Assembly: GCA_946408145.1 (NCBI GenBank)
Contig: CAMJQX010000005.1
Location: 1 to 22,792, forward strand
Direction of reading: 5' to 3'
DNA length: 22,792 nt
Origin: an uncultured Clostridia bacterium
GTDB lineage: Bacteria; Bacillota_A; Clostridia; Oscillospirales; Oscillospiraceae
Shown: positions 1 to 8,313 of the stretch, in pieces
How the letters are laid out: the number at the start of each line of letters is the position of its first letter
Numbering within the stretch: the stretch's first letter is position 1
Translations under genes and position numbers: made by a program
The notes under the pieces: generated by a model
Told to the model about the DNA's origin: nothing
Database searches by the model: none
Seen by the model: the letters and a program-made list of their open reading frames with translations, nothing else

Positions 1-7
1 GGAGCGA

Positions 8-31
8 GCTTTCGTGATGCTTCACGGAAGC
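8..31. repeat. Short imperfect hairpin in gene-free left edge
   Basis: Two 10-nt arms (8-17 and 22-31) pair with one G-T wobble around a 4-nt loop. The leftmost 140 bases contain no gene I can support; one plus-strand frame is open from base 1 to a TGA at 118-120, so the tail of an off-window gene is possible but unproven. Function of the hairpin is unknown. Confidence 0.35.
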
Positions 32-140
32 GAGATGATCCGGAGCTTGTGCCGACGAAACGAAGCATGGCGCAAATCCGGCCGCAAAGATCTTCGGATT
101 TCTGTTGGCGTTTAGTATGAAACCAGTATCAAACACAGAT

Positions 141-168
141 GCTCCCCGGACGTTTCCGTCCGGGGAGC
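141..168 (-). terminator. Hairpin terminator of the large surface-protein gene
   Basis: A perfect 12-bp GC-rich stem (GCTCCCCGGACG and its complement) with a 4-nt TTTC loop starts 37 nt after the TGA stop of the minus-strand gene. The sequence following it on the minus strand is only moderately T-rich, so it is a weaker intrinsic terminator than others in the window. Confidence 0.55.
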
Positions 169-204
169 AATTGCATCGGATTTGCGTATTGTACCGTTCG
201 AGAA

Positions 205-3200
205 TCAGAGCATGTGGCCCTTGGCGTCGAAGCTGTACTGTTTGCCGTCGATGGTCAGCGTGGTGTCGGCGGCCATGACGCCGTTGCTGTCGAACCAGTA
301 CCAGTAACCGTCGAGCTTGAGCCAGCCGGTCTTCATCGCGCCGCTGGACTGCAGGTAGTACCATTTGCCGCTCAACTGCTTCCAGCCCGTGACCATCCTG
401 CCGTCCTCGCCGAGATAGTACCACTTGCCGTCGATCTCTTTCCAGCGGGTGGACATGGCGCCGGAGTCCGGATTGAAGTAGTACCAGCTGCCGTCAAGCT
501 TCTGCCAGCCGGTCAGCATCTTGCCGTCCTCGTCCAGGAAATACTTCTTGCCGTAGCTCTCGACCCAGCCGGTCTGCATCTTGCCGTCCGCATCAAAGTA
601 GTACCAGGTGCCGTCGATCTCCTTCCAGCCGGTCTTCATCGTCCCGCCGGGGAAGAACCAGTACTTTTCGCCGTCGATCTCCTGCCAGCCGGTCGCAAGA
701 TCGCCGTTTTCATCGAGGTAGTAAGTCGCCTGCTCGGTTTTGAGCCAGCCGGTTACCTTCTCGCCGTCTTCATCATAGTAGTTCCACTTGCCCTCGTCGT
801 TCTTGACCCAGCCGGCAGCGTGCTGCCAGACAGCGTAGAGCGTAACGTCGGCTTCGACGGTGAAGCTCTCGCCCGCGGCATAGTCGGCCGCCGCGGCGTC
901 AGCCGTCCCGGCCCAGCCCTTGAACACGTAGTTCGCGCGCTCGATCGGCTCGAGCGTGACCTCGGTGCCGTAATCCACGGTCACCGCCTCGGGGGCGCTG
1001 TCGCCGCCGTTGGCGTCAAAGCTCAGGGTGTACTGATTGATCTTCCAGACAGCATAGAGCACGGCGTCGCCCTTCATCGTGTACTCGGCGCCGGGGGCGT
1101 ACTCGGCCTCTTCCGCGTCAGCGGCGGAGGCCCAGCCGAGGAAGCTGTGGCCGCGGCGCTGCGGCTCGGCCTCGCTGAGCGTGATCGTGCTGTCAAAATC
1201 GGCTGTAACAGCCTCGGGAGCGTTCTCGCCGCCGTTGGCGTCAAAGCTCAGGGTGCAGGGAACGGCCTCGTACACGGCGTAAAGCTGCATGTCGGACAGC
1301 GGGGTCAGCTTGTCGCCCGCCTGATACACCGGCTCGCCGCTCGCATCCTCGGCCCAGCCCTTGAAGACGTATCCGGTCTTCTCCGGGCCTTCGATCACAA
1401 CGGCCGGGGTGATCGCATCGCTGTTGGGGAAGCTGTAAACGGGAATGCTGTACGCGGCCTGGGAGACGGCGGAGCCTACCGCTTCCTCACCGTCCATAAA
1501 GGTGATGAGCGTGTACTCATACAGCGCCATGATCGTGGTGTCCTCGGTCATGGTCAGCTTGCCGTTCGCGCCCGCCGCGCTGTTCCCGTGCGGGTGCACC
1601 GTCCCGTCGTTCACCACGTACCAGCCGCGGATGTAGTTCTTGACCGTCTCCTCGGTCCCCGGCAGAACGATGTCCTTGTAGAAAGACGTCGTCATCAGCG
1701 GCAGCGACCAGCTCGTCCCGTAGTTCACCGTCTTCGGGAAGCCGCTCGGCCCCTTCGTCCCGCCGTTGAGGTCGACCGACTCCGTCACGCCCTTGTACTT
1801 CCACACTGCGTAGATCGTCTTGTTCGCCGCTGTCAGTACGTCCGCCGGGATCGTCGCCCCCGGCTCGTAGAAGGTCTTCAGGTTGCTCGCCGTCAGATCC
1901 TTGTTCCACGCTATGTCGCTGATCTTCGTCCCGTACGACCAGCCCAGGAACTCCCGGCCTTCCTTGCTGTAGCCTTCCGCCGGCAGCACGATGTCCTTCT
2001 TGTTGTCCATCGTGAACACATAGTCCTCGGGGACCGTGCCCTCGCCGCCGTTCAGATCATAGCCGATCACATATTCCTTGGCTTCCCATACGGCCCAGAT
2101 CGTCGTGTCCCCTTCGAGGTACATGTAGACGTATGTCGTGGTGTTTCCGCTCTTCGCCAGATCGGCGTCCGGCTCCGTCGCGTCCTTGCTCCGGGAGTAG
2201 CCAAGCAGCGTGTAGCCGCTGCGCGTCGGCCGCGTGCCGATCATAAGCCGCGCAAAGGTGCCGGGCTTGGCGTCGTTCGTGTTGAGCGCGTTCTCCGTTC
2301 CGTCATTGTACATGGCGGTCAGCTTGTACATCGCGCCGAAGATCGGGTAGAGCGTGATGTCCTCTTTCATCTCAAAGCTGAAGGGTCCCTTGTTGGTATC
2401 CTTCTGCCCGTTGGTGTACTTGGCGCAGCTCACCTTGTCGTGGGCGACGTCCGCGTCGGTATCCCAGCCGAGGAACTGCTCTTCCGCGGTGTCCTTGAGG
2501 GAATACTTCTGCGTCAGGCCGCCGGAGACGAACGCGAAGCTCGCGGTCTCGCCGGCGTCCACGGTGATATCGAGGTTCTCATAGCCCTCGAAGTGCAGCG
2601 TCCAGGTCTTGACCCACTGCGCCGTGTAGATCACGTCGCCGCTGACGGTCTCGGCCAGCGCAGGTTCCCACTTGTCGAAGCGGTAGCCCTCGCGGGTCGG
2701 ATCGTCGATGGTCGGTGTCTCGCTTCCGTACTCGGCGGTGAGCGTGGCCAGGAGATTGCCCTCGCCGTCGGTGTACATGATCGTGCACTCCTCACCCTTC
2801 CACTGGGCGGTCAGGACGACATTGCCCTCGGGGATGGTGACGATGTCGCCGGCCTGATAGAGATTGCCCTCGGCATCGGCCCAGGCGGTGAAGCTGTAGT
2901 GCTCGCGGGTCAGCTCGACCTCGGGGATCTCAACCTCGTCACCGGCATTATAGTGCTCTTCGGCGGGGACTTCGCCCTCGCCGCCGGCGGCGTCATAGCT
3001 CAGCGTGTAGGGGGCGTCCTCGTATACGGCGTAAAGCGTGGTATCGGACAGGAAGGCGACCGGATCGCCGGTCTGATACTTGACCTCGCCGCCCTCTTCA
3101 AGAGCCCAGCCCTTGAAGACATAGTGCAGCTTCGCGGGAGCTTCGATCGCGGCCGCCGGCGTGACGGCCTCGCCGTTCGGGAAGGAATAGACAGGAACGC

Positions 3201-5670
3201 TGTAGGCGACCTGAGAGTAGTTCTGACCGAGCTGCTCCTCGCCGTCCACGTAAGTGATGAGCGTGTACTCATACAGCGCCATGATCGTGGTGTCCTCGGT
3301 CATGGTCAGCTTGCCGTTCGCGCCCGCCGCGCTGTTCCCGTGCGGGTGCACCGTCCCGTCGTTCACCACGTACCAGCCGCGGATGTAGTTCTTGACCGTC
3401 TCCTCGGTCCCCGGCAGAACGATGTCCTTGTAGAAAGACGTCGTCATCAGCGGCAGCGACCAGCTCGTCCCGTAGTTCACCGTCTTCGGGAAGCCGCTCG
3501 GCCCCTTCGTCCCGCCGTTGAGGTCGACCGACTCCGTCACGCCCTTGTACTTCCACACTGCGTAGATCGTCTTGTTCGCCGCTGTCAGTACGTCCGCCGG
3601 GATCGTCGCCCCCGGCTCGTAGAAGGTCTTCAGGTTGCTCGCCGTCAGATCCTTGTTCCACGCTATGTCGCTGATCTTCGTCCCGTACGACCAGCCCAGG
3701 AACTCCCGGCCTTCCTTGCTGTAGCCTTCCGCCGGCAGCACGATGTCCTTCTTGTTGTCCATCGTGAACACATAGTCCTCGGGGACCGTGCCCTCGCCGC
3801 CGTTCAGATCATAGCCGATCACATATTCCTTGGCTTCCCATACGGCCCAGATCGTCGTGTCCCCTTCGAGGTACATGTAGACGTATGTCGTGGTGTTTCC
3901 GCTCTTCGCCAGATCGGCGTCCGGCTCCGTCGCGTCCTTGCTCCGGGAGTAGCCAAGCAGCGTGTAGCCGCTGCGCGTCGGCCGCGTGCCGATCATAAGC
4001 CGCGCAAAGGTGCCGGGCTTGGCGTCGTTCGTGTTGAGCGCGTTCTCCGTTCCGTCATTGTACATGGCGGTCAGCTTGTACATCGCGCCGAAGATCGGGT
4101 AGAGCGTGATGTCCTCTTTCATCTCAAAGCTGAAGGGTCCCTTGTTGGTATCCTTCTGCCCGTTGGTGTACTTGGCGCAGCTCACCTTGTCGTGGGCGAC
4201 GTCCGCGTCGGTATCCCAGCCGAGGAACTGCTCTTCCGCGGTGTCCTTGAGGGAATACTTCTGCGTCAGGCCGCCGGAGACGAACGCGAAGCTCGCGGTC
4301 TCGCCCTCATCCACGGTGATGTCATAGGCCTCATAGCCCGCAAAGTGCAGCGTCCAGGTCTTGACCCACTGCGCCGTGTAGACGGTGTTGCGGGTGACGG
4401 TCTCTTCAAGCTCGGGATTCCACTCGTCGAAGCGGTAGCCCTCACGGGTCGGGCCCTCGCCGTCAAAGGCGGGCGTGGGATCGCCGTAGTTCACGGCGTA
4501 GCTCTTGAGGATATGGCCGAGGCCGTCGGTGTAAACGACGCGCAGCTCCTCGCCCTTCCACTGGGCGGTCAGCGTCAGGTCGCCCTTGACGGGCGCGGCA
4601 AAATCATAGGGCTCGCCGTCCTCGGTGAACCAGCCGAGGAAGCTGTAGTGCTCGCGCTGGGGGTCCTCCGGCTTCGTGACCGTGCCGTTGTAGGCGACGG
4701 TCTGCGCCTCGACGGCGGAGCCGCCGGCGGAATCGAAGCTCACGGTGTAGCTCTCGTTAAGCTCGGTGATCTCCCAGGCGACGACCTTGATCTCATTCTT
4801 GCCGTCCTTGACGAGCGTGATGTTCTCGGGGCTGGCGGTAATGACAAGGCTCTGCGCGGTCTCGGCATTGCCGTCCCACGCGAAGGCGAAGGTCCAGCTC
4901 TTGCTCTGCTGCGCGGCGACCAGCGTCTTCACGCTCTCGACCGTAAGGGGCACCCAGGCGTACAGGAAATACCTGCCGTCGGCGTTCTGTCCGTCCTTGG
5001 CGGCGTCGAAGGACTGCCAGCTGCTGCCGCCGTCCATGGAGAAGGTGGTCTTGCCGACATTCTCGGCCGTAACCGCCTCGGGGGCGATGAACGCCACGCC
5101 GATCCAGTAAGCGTCGATGGTACGGCCGATGCTGGGATCGGCGGGGCTGAAGTCCAGCGTCAGGTTCGCAAAGCTCGCGCCGCTGCCGGTCAGCGTGCCC
5201 GGGGTGAAGGGCAGCGCCATCGTCCAGGTGGTGTCCGCGGGCTCTTCAGGTTCTTCAGGATCTTCGGGTTCTTCAGGTTCCGCGGGATCCTCAGCAGGCT
5301 CCGCGGGCTGCTCGAAAGCTTCGTCCGCGGGCTCGGGCTCCGTGATCGCTTCGGCTTCCTCCGCGATCTCTTCCTCCGCTGCCTCTGCGGGTTCTTCCCC
5401 GGCAGCCTCTGCGGGCTCGGCCGGGGCTTCCTCAGCGGGAAGCGCCTCGGGCTCTCGCTCCGCCTCCGGGACCTCTGCCGGCTCTTCCGGCAAAACCGCT
5501 TCCGGTTCGACGGCTTCCTCGACAGCTTCGGTCTCAAGCGTCTCGGCAAGAGCGGTTTCTTCGGCTTCCGCCGCTTCCTCCGCAAAGGCCGTGGCCGGCA
5601 TGAGGCTCATCAGCATGCAGACCAGAAGCAGCACCGAAAGCAAACGATGGAAGGTCTTGTTTGATTTCAT
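205..5670 (-). CDS. Giant secreted InlB-repeat surface protein with cell-wall-binding C-terminus
   Basis: A 1,821-residue exported protein, probably a non-covalently anchored adhesin or surface scaffold. Residues 1-30 are a classic signal peptide (hydrophobic core, cleavage after AFA). Residues 31-145 are a Glu/Pro/Ala-rich stalk, and about 148-290 an unrecognised, probably beta-rich domain. Residues about 295-1619 carry some 16 InlB-like/Listeria-Bacteroides modules (DxxGG starts, xxFxGW cores, LYAVW or LTAQW ends), built as two copies of a seven-module superunit plus two extra modules. Residues 1620-1821 are ten 20-residue cell-wall-binding repeats of the GW..IDGKWYY..DGKM.T type. There is no LPXTG motif, so attachment should rely on these repeats. 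The ATG is set by AGGAGGA at 5677-5683 and the signal peptide. The ligand is unknown. Residues 456-806 and 1040-1390 are identical, which could also trouble assembly. Confidence 0.93.
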   Translation of the reverse strand: MKSNKTFHRLLSVLLLVCMLMSLMPATAFAEEAAEAEETALAETLETEAVEEAVEPEAVLPEEPAEVPEAEREPEALPAEEAPAEPAEAAGEEPAEAAEEEIAEEAEAITEPEPADEAFEQPAEPAEDPAEPEEPEDPEEPEEPADTTWTMALPFTPGTLTGSGASFANLTLDFSPADPSIGRTIDAYWIGVAFIAPEAVTAENVGKTTFSMDGGSSWQSFDAAKDGQNADGRYFLYAWVPLTVESVKTLVAAQQSKSWTFAFAWDGNAETAQSLVITASPENITLVKDGKNEIKVVAWEITELNESYTVSFDSAGGSAVEAQTVAYNGTVTKPEDPQREHYSFLGWFTEDGEPYDFAAPVKGDLTLTAQWKGEELRVVYTDGLGHILKSYAVNYGDPTPAFDGEGPTREGYRFDEWNPELEETVTRNTVYTAQWVKTWTLHFAGYEAYDITVDEGETASFAFVSGGLTQKYSLKDTAEEQFLGWDTDADVAHDKVSCAKYTNGQKDTNKGPFSFEMKEDITLYPIFGAMYKLTAMYNDGTENALNTNDAKPGTFARLMIGTRPTRSGYTLLGYSRSKDATEPDADLAKSGNTTTYVYMYLEGDTTIWAVWEAKEYVIGYDLNGGEGTVPEDYVFTMDNKKDIVLPAEGYSKEGREFLGWSYGTKISDIAWNKDLTASNLKTFYEPGATIPADVLTAANKTIYAVWKYKGVTESVDLNGGTKGPSGFPKTVNYGTSWSLPLMTTSFYKDIVLPGTEETVKNYIRGWYVVNDGTVHPHGNSAAGANGKLTMTEDTTIMALYEYTLITYVDGEEQLGQNYSQVAYSVPVYSFPNGEAVTPAAAIEAPAKLHYVFKGWALEEGGEVKYQTGDPVAFLSDTTLYAVYEDAPYTLSYDAAGGEGEVPAEEHYNAGDEVEIPEVELTREHYSFTAWADAEGNLYQAGDIVTIPEGNVVLTAQWKGEECTIMYTDGEGNLLATLTAEYGSETPTIDDPTREGYRFDKWEPALAETVSGDVIYTAQWVKTWTLHFEGYENLDITVDAGETASFAFVSGGLTQKYSLKDTAEEQFLGWDTDADVAHDKVSCAKYTNGQKDTNKGPFSFEMKEDITLYPIFGAMYKLTAMYNDGTENALNTNDAKPGTFARLMIGTRPTRSGYTLLGYSRSKDATEPDADLAKSGNTTTYVYMYLEGDTTIWAVWEAKEYVIGYDLNGGEGTVPEDYVFTMDNKKDIVLPAEGYSKEGREFLGWSYGTKISDIAWNKDLTASNLKTFYEPGATIPADVLTAANKTIYAVWKYKGVTESVDLNGGTKGPSGFPKTVNYGTSWSLPLMTTSFYKDIVLPGTEETVKNYIRGWYVVNDGTVHPHGNSAAGANGKLTMTEDTTIMALYEYTLITFMDGEEAVGSAVSQAAYSIPVYSFPNSDAITPAVVIEGPEKTGYVFKGWAEDASGEPVYQAGDKLTPLSDMQLYAVYEAVPCTLSFDANGGENAPEAVTADFDSTITLSEAEPQRRGHSFLGWASAADAEEAEYAPGAEYTMKGDAVLYAVWKINQYTLSFDANGGDSAPEAVTVDYGTEVTLEPIERANYVFKGWAGTADAAAADYAAGESFTVEADVTLYAVWQHAAGWVKNDEGKWNYYDEDGEKVTGWLKTEQATYYLDENGDLATGWQEIDGEKYWFFPGGTMKTGWKEIDGTWYYFDADGKMQTGWVESYGKKYFLDEDGKMLTGWQKLDGSWYYFNPDSGAMSTRWKEIDGKWYYLGEDGRMVTGWKQLSGKWYYLQSSGAMKTGWLKLDGYWYWFDSNGVMAADTTLTIDGKQYSFDAKGHML
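208..813 (-). repeat. Ten tandem cell-wall-binding repeat units
   Basis: This is the coding stretch for ten degenerate 20-21-residue repeats at the C-terminus of the surface protein, each beginning GW (one RW, last degenerate) and containing a WYY or KYF aromatic patch and a DG(K/R)M turn. They match the choline-binding/cell-wall-binding repeat pattern (CW_binding_1 type) that non-covalently attaches proteins to wall polymers. DNA units are about 60 bp but diverged, so this is protein-level repetition. Confidence 0.85.
1502..2553 (-). repeat. Identical 1,052-bp direct repeat, C-terminal copy
   Basis: This segment is the same as 3254-4305, offset by exactly 1,752 bp (584 codons), with no mismatch found by eye or in the translations. 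It encodes residues 1040-1390 of the surface protein, about four InlB-like modules. Homology continues outside both edges but is clearly diverged there. Confidence 0.9.
3254..4305 (-). repeat. Identical 1,052-bp direct repeat, N-terminal copy
   Basis: This is the partner of 1502-2553, encoding residues 456-806. The sharp switch from identity to divergence at both ends, within a longer homologous 584-residue superunit, suggests gene conversion or a recent exchange between older tandem copies. Confidence 0.9.
5236..5580 (-). repeat. Low-complexity Glu/Pro/Ala-rich stalk coding region
   Basis: This encodes residues 31-145 of the surface protein, almost entirely E, P and A with some D, G, V, L, in short variable EEPAE-like units. 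It is strongly acidic and probably a disordered spacer between the membrane export site and the folded modules, or a length-variable stalk. Repeated GAAGAACCTGAA-like DNA makes it prone to slippage. Confidence 0.8.
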
Positions 5671-5765
5671 AGGCTATCCTCCTGTTTTCACAAAGAAAGA
5701 CCCGGCTTAAGGACGTGTTTGGTCAAGCAGATCTTTCGGATTTACACTATATGTATGACCATTTT

Positions 5766-5794
5766 ATTTTACTGTTTTTTACGATCTCAGTCAA
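5766..5794 (-). promoter_or_regulatory. Sigma-A promoter of the surface-protein gene
   Basis: On the minus strand TTGACT (5789-5794), 17 bp, then TAAAAT (5766-5771): five of six consensus bases in each box. The start of transcription would be near 5759, giving an untranslated leader of about 89 nt before the ATG at 5670. Confidence 0.7.
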
Positions 5795-5855
5795 GTCGTT
5801 TTTTCCATGTCGGTCCTGCATTTTTACAGGGCTCCTCCGTTTCGCTCCCCGCTCC

Positions 5856-5884
5856 TTGCGTGCGGCGGCAGTCTGTGATATGAT
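5856..5884 (+). promoter_or_regulatory. Probable msrA promoter
   Basis: TTGCGT (5856-5861), 17 bp, TATGAT (5879-5884). The -10 is strong and the -35 weak. It places the transcript start near 5891, just before the ribosome site at 5901, and overlaps the only upstream in-frame ATGs, supporting the TTG start of msrA. Confidence 0.5.
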
Positions 5885-5912
5885 GGCGGCAGCAAACAAG
5901 GGAGGCGATCGT

Positions 5913-6404
5913 TTGAACAGAAAAAGCATCTATCTGGCTGGAGGCTGCTTCTGGGGCACACAGAAGTTCTTCGATCAGTTCGACGGCGTGACGGAGACCG
6001 AGGTCGGCTATGCCAACGGCCCCACCGAGAATCCCGGATACCGGGACGTATGCGCCAGCTCCGGCCACGCCGAAACCGTGCGCATCGTCTACGACGCGGA
6101 CAGGCTCAGCCTTACGCAGCTGCTGGACTGGTACTTCCTGACCATCGACCCCACCTCATACCATCGGCAGGGCGGGGACAAGGGCGTCCAGTACCGCACG
6201 GGCATCTACTACACAGACCCGGCCGACCTGCCGGAGCTGGAGGCGCGCTACGCGGCAGAGCAGGCGAAGTACAGGGAGAAGCTGGAAGTCGAGCTGCTGC
6301 CGCTGGAAAACTTCTACCCGGCGGAGGAATACCACCAGAAGTATCTGGACAAGAACCCCGGCGGCTACTGTCACATCCCGAAGGATCTCCTGCACATGGC
6401 ATAA
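5913..6404 (+). CDS. msrA: Peptide-methionine (S)-S-oxide reductase MsrA
   Basis: This is a 163-residue MsrA, which reduces methionine-S-sulfoxide in proteins and free Met with thioredoxin, a cytoplasmic oxidative-damage repair enzyme. The catalytic motif GCFWG lies near residues 10-14, and the family features GYANGP, YHRQGGDKGVQYR and ENFYPAEEYHQKYL are all present. Length is typical of a single-domain MsrA, with no fused MsrB. The frame is open far upstream, but I choose TTG at 5913 because GGGAGG (5900-5905) lies 7 nt before it and translation from there begins directly at the conserved KSIYLAGGCFWG start; upstream ATGs at 5880 and 5883 lack a ribosome site and sit in the -10 box. The gene stands alone between the divergent surface protein and the convergent esterase. 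Confidence 0.93.
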   Translation: MNRKSIYLAGGCFWGTQKFFDQFDGVTETEVGYANGPTENPGYRDVCASSGHAETVRIVYDADRLSLTQLLDWYFLTIDPTSYHRQGGDKGVQYRTGIYYTDPADLPELEARYAAEQAKYREKLEVELLPLENFYPAEEYHQKYLDKNPGGYCHIPKDLLHMA

Positions 6405-6435
6405 GAAAACGGACTGCAGAGCAGTCCGTTTTCTT
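6403..6435. terminator. Bidirectional terminator between msrA and esterase
   Basis: A perfect 15-bp stem (6403-6417 with 6421-6435) and a 3-nt AGA loop, with A-rich and T-rich flanks on both sides, overlaps the msrA stop and follows the esterase stop at 6448. It can serve both convergent genes. Confidence 0.88.
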
Positions 6436-6447
6436 ATTTCTTTTTCC

Positions 6448-8229
6448 TTAGCCCTCGAAGCCCTGCATACGGTCCATGATCCCGCAGAGCGCGGCAAAGC
6501 GGTCGTCGATCATGCGCACGGAATCGCCAAGCTCCAGGAGCTGATCGCCGTCGCGGCTCGGCTCCCAGGTCGGCAGCCCCTCGCCGTTCGGGTCGCCCGT
6601 TTTGCAGAAGTTCGCGAAATAGGAGGAAAAGAGCTCCGCGAGCTCGCGGTCGGAGGCGTCGTAGAGCCGGGAATCCGCCGGGATGTTGTTGTAGCAGTAG
6701 ACCTCCTCGCCGCTGTGCCAGGCGCCGAGGCGGCCGTTGCCCTTCGTAAAGAAGTACTCGTAGGCCGGCACGCCGTTGGCAATGGCCTGCCGTGACCAGC
6801 AGCGGTGCCCATGGGTGAAGAAGATGCAGGAATAGATGTCGATCCACATGGCCTTGGCCTCCGCGTCCGTGGACGCCGGGTACAGCGCGAGCACTTCGTC
6901 GGTATAGTCGCCGAAGTACGCGCGGACCTTCTCCTCATAGTTCTTCATCGTCGCGCTGCCGAAGAGAACGAACGGCGCGCCCTCCTGGGAATTGAAGCCG
7001 TGGAGGATGGCCTCCTCGTTGTGCTCGCCCTTTTGATAAGCCTCATACGGCGTCTGCGGCAGCACATAACCGTCCACGGTCATGTGGTGGATGGAATCGG
7101 CCGCGGCGACGAGCGTCTCCGCATCGAGCGCGCGCAGCTCTTCCATCGTTGAGCAGCCGAAGCGCTCCATCGTCTTCTGCCCCGCTTCCAGTGCTTTGTC
7201 AAGCGTCCGGAAGGAGTGGGTGGGCTGCGGGGCCGTGGTCGTCGAGCTCTCGCCGATCACGCGGCGGAACAGCCCCTTTGCCAGCGGCGAGGTGCACAGC
7301 GCGCTCACGCAGGCCGAGCCCGCGGACTCGCCCGCGAGGGTCACATTGTCCGGGTCGCCGCCGAAGGCCGCGATATTGTCCCGCACCCATTCCAGCGCCT
7401 TGATCTGGTCGAGCAGACCGTAGTTGCCCGTCGTGGCGCTGGCAGATTCCGCGCGCAGCTCCTCCGTCGCGAGGAAGCCGAAAACGCCGAGCCGATAGCC
7501 CATGTTGACGACGATCACGCCCTTGCGGGCCAGGCCCTCGCCGCTGTAATCGGCATACCAGGGCTGGCCGGTCTGCAGCGAGCCGCCGTGGACATAGACC
7601 AGCACGGGCAGTTTTTCCTGCTCTCCCGCAGGCTTCCAGATGTTCAGGTACAGCGCGTCCTCGGAGTTTGCGTCAAGATAGTTGTCCCGAAGCGAGATCT
7701 TGTAGTCGTGATAGCCGATGATCTGCGCCAGCGAGCTGTAGAGCGCGGAGTTCTGCGGCTGCATGGACATGGGGGCGAAGGCGTCCGCGGCCAGCACGCC
7801 CTCCCAGGGCGTCGGGTCCTGCGGCTCACGCCAGCGCAGATCCCCGACCGGCGGCGCGGCATAGGGGATGCCCGCGTAGACCTCGACCTTGCGGTCCGCC
7901 GTATAGACGCCCGTGAGCTGCCCGTCCGCGACCGTGACCACGTCGGTCACGCCGCCGTTTTTGCCCTCGACGGCGGGGTGGAGCTTCACAGGCCCCTGCG
8001 TGTGCGAATAGATGCCGACGAGCGCCGCGAGCAGCAGCGCGAACAGACACAGTCTATGCACGAGGGCCCGGGGCGCACGCACGCGCCAGACGAAAAAGCC
8101 GATCAGCAGCACCATCGCCAGCGCCATGCCGAGGACCGTGTTTTTGCTCAGCTCGAAGACGGCGAGAACGATCAGGGCAAACAGCAGGTAGAAGATCCAG
8201 AAGCCCGGACCTGCCATAACAGTTTTCAT
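6448..8229 (-). CDS. Membrane-tethered type-B carboxylesterase
   Basis: A 593-residue alpha/beta-hydrolase of the carboxylesterase/para-nitrobenzyl esterase family, hydrolysing carboxylic esters of unknown identity. The nucleophile elbow GESAGS puts the catalytic serine at 302; the oxyanion HGGS is at 214-217; the likely acid is Glu416 in SQEG and the base His505 in GAWHSGEE. Residues 9-27, 31-49 and 58-75 are hydrophobic helices, and the basic loop RVRAPRALVHR between the second and third should be cytoplasmic, so the catalytic domain (from about 95) should face outside. Most bacterial members are soluble or simply secreted, so three helices are unusual. The ATG at 8229 has GAGGTGA at 8234-8240. 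It follows the terminator of the zinc-ribbon operon and I found no strong promoter, so partial read-through is possible. Confidence 0.9.
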   Translation of the reverse strand: MKTVMAGPGFWIFYLLFALIVLAVFELSKNTVLGMALAMVLLIGFFVWRVRAPRALVHRLCLFALLLAALVGIYSHTQGPVKLHPAVEGKNGGVTDVVTVADGQLTGVYTADRKVEVYAGIPYAAPPVGDLRWREPQDPTPWEGVLAADAFAPMSMQPQNSALYSSLAQIIGYHDYKISLRDNYLDANSEDALYLNIWKPAGEQEKLPVLVYVHGGSLQTGQPWYADYSGEGLARKGVIVVNMGYRLGVFGFLATEELRAESASATTGNYGLLDQIKALEWVRDNIAAFGGDPDNVTLAGESAGSACVSALCTSPLAKGLFRRVIGESSTTTAPQPTHSFRTLDKALEAGQKTMERFGCSTMEELRALDAETLVAAADSIHHMTVDGYVLPQTPYEAYQKGEHNEEAILHGFNSQEGAPFVLFGSATMKNYEEKVRAYFGDYTDEVLALYPASTDAEAKAMWIDIYSCIFFTHGHRCWSRQAIANGVPAYEYFFTKGNGRLGAWHSGEEVYCYNNIPADSRLYDASDRELAELFSSYFANFCKTGDPNGEGLPTWEPSRDGDQLLELGDSVRMIDDRFAALCGIMDRMQGFEG

Positions 8230-8270
8230 CGGATCACCTCAAAAACATGCCGAATACTCTTCTTTTCAGG

Positions 8271-8296
8271 AAAAACGGCCCGGGAGGGCCGTTTTT
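8271..8296. terminator. Strong terminator after the SPFH/TPM operon
   Basis: An 11-bp perfect stem AAAAACGGCCC with its complement and a 4-nt loop, followed on the minus strand by a T-run. It lies 17 nt after the TPM-gene stop and before the esterase start. Confidence 0.88.
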
Positions 8297-8313
8297 CGCT
8301 TGATATCCCACAT

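Noticed and set aside
208..813. Short regular repeats that might suggest a CRISPR array
   Set aside because: The 60-bp periodicity encodes wall-binding protein repeats in frame, and the repeat units are diverged with no spacer pattern.
139..5664. 1,841-residue open frame on the plus strand across the surface-protein gene
   Set aside because: It is the codon-for-codon complement frame of the real gene. Stops there would need TTA, CTA or TCA codons in the real gene, which are rare in this GC-rich DNA. Its translation is Arg/Val/Leu-rich low complexity with no ribosome site, whereas the minus strand has signal peptide, domains and a promoter.
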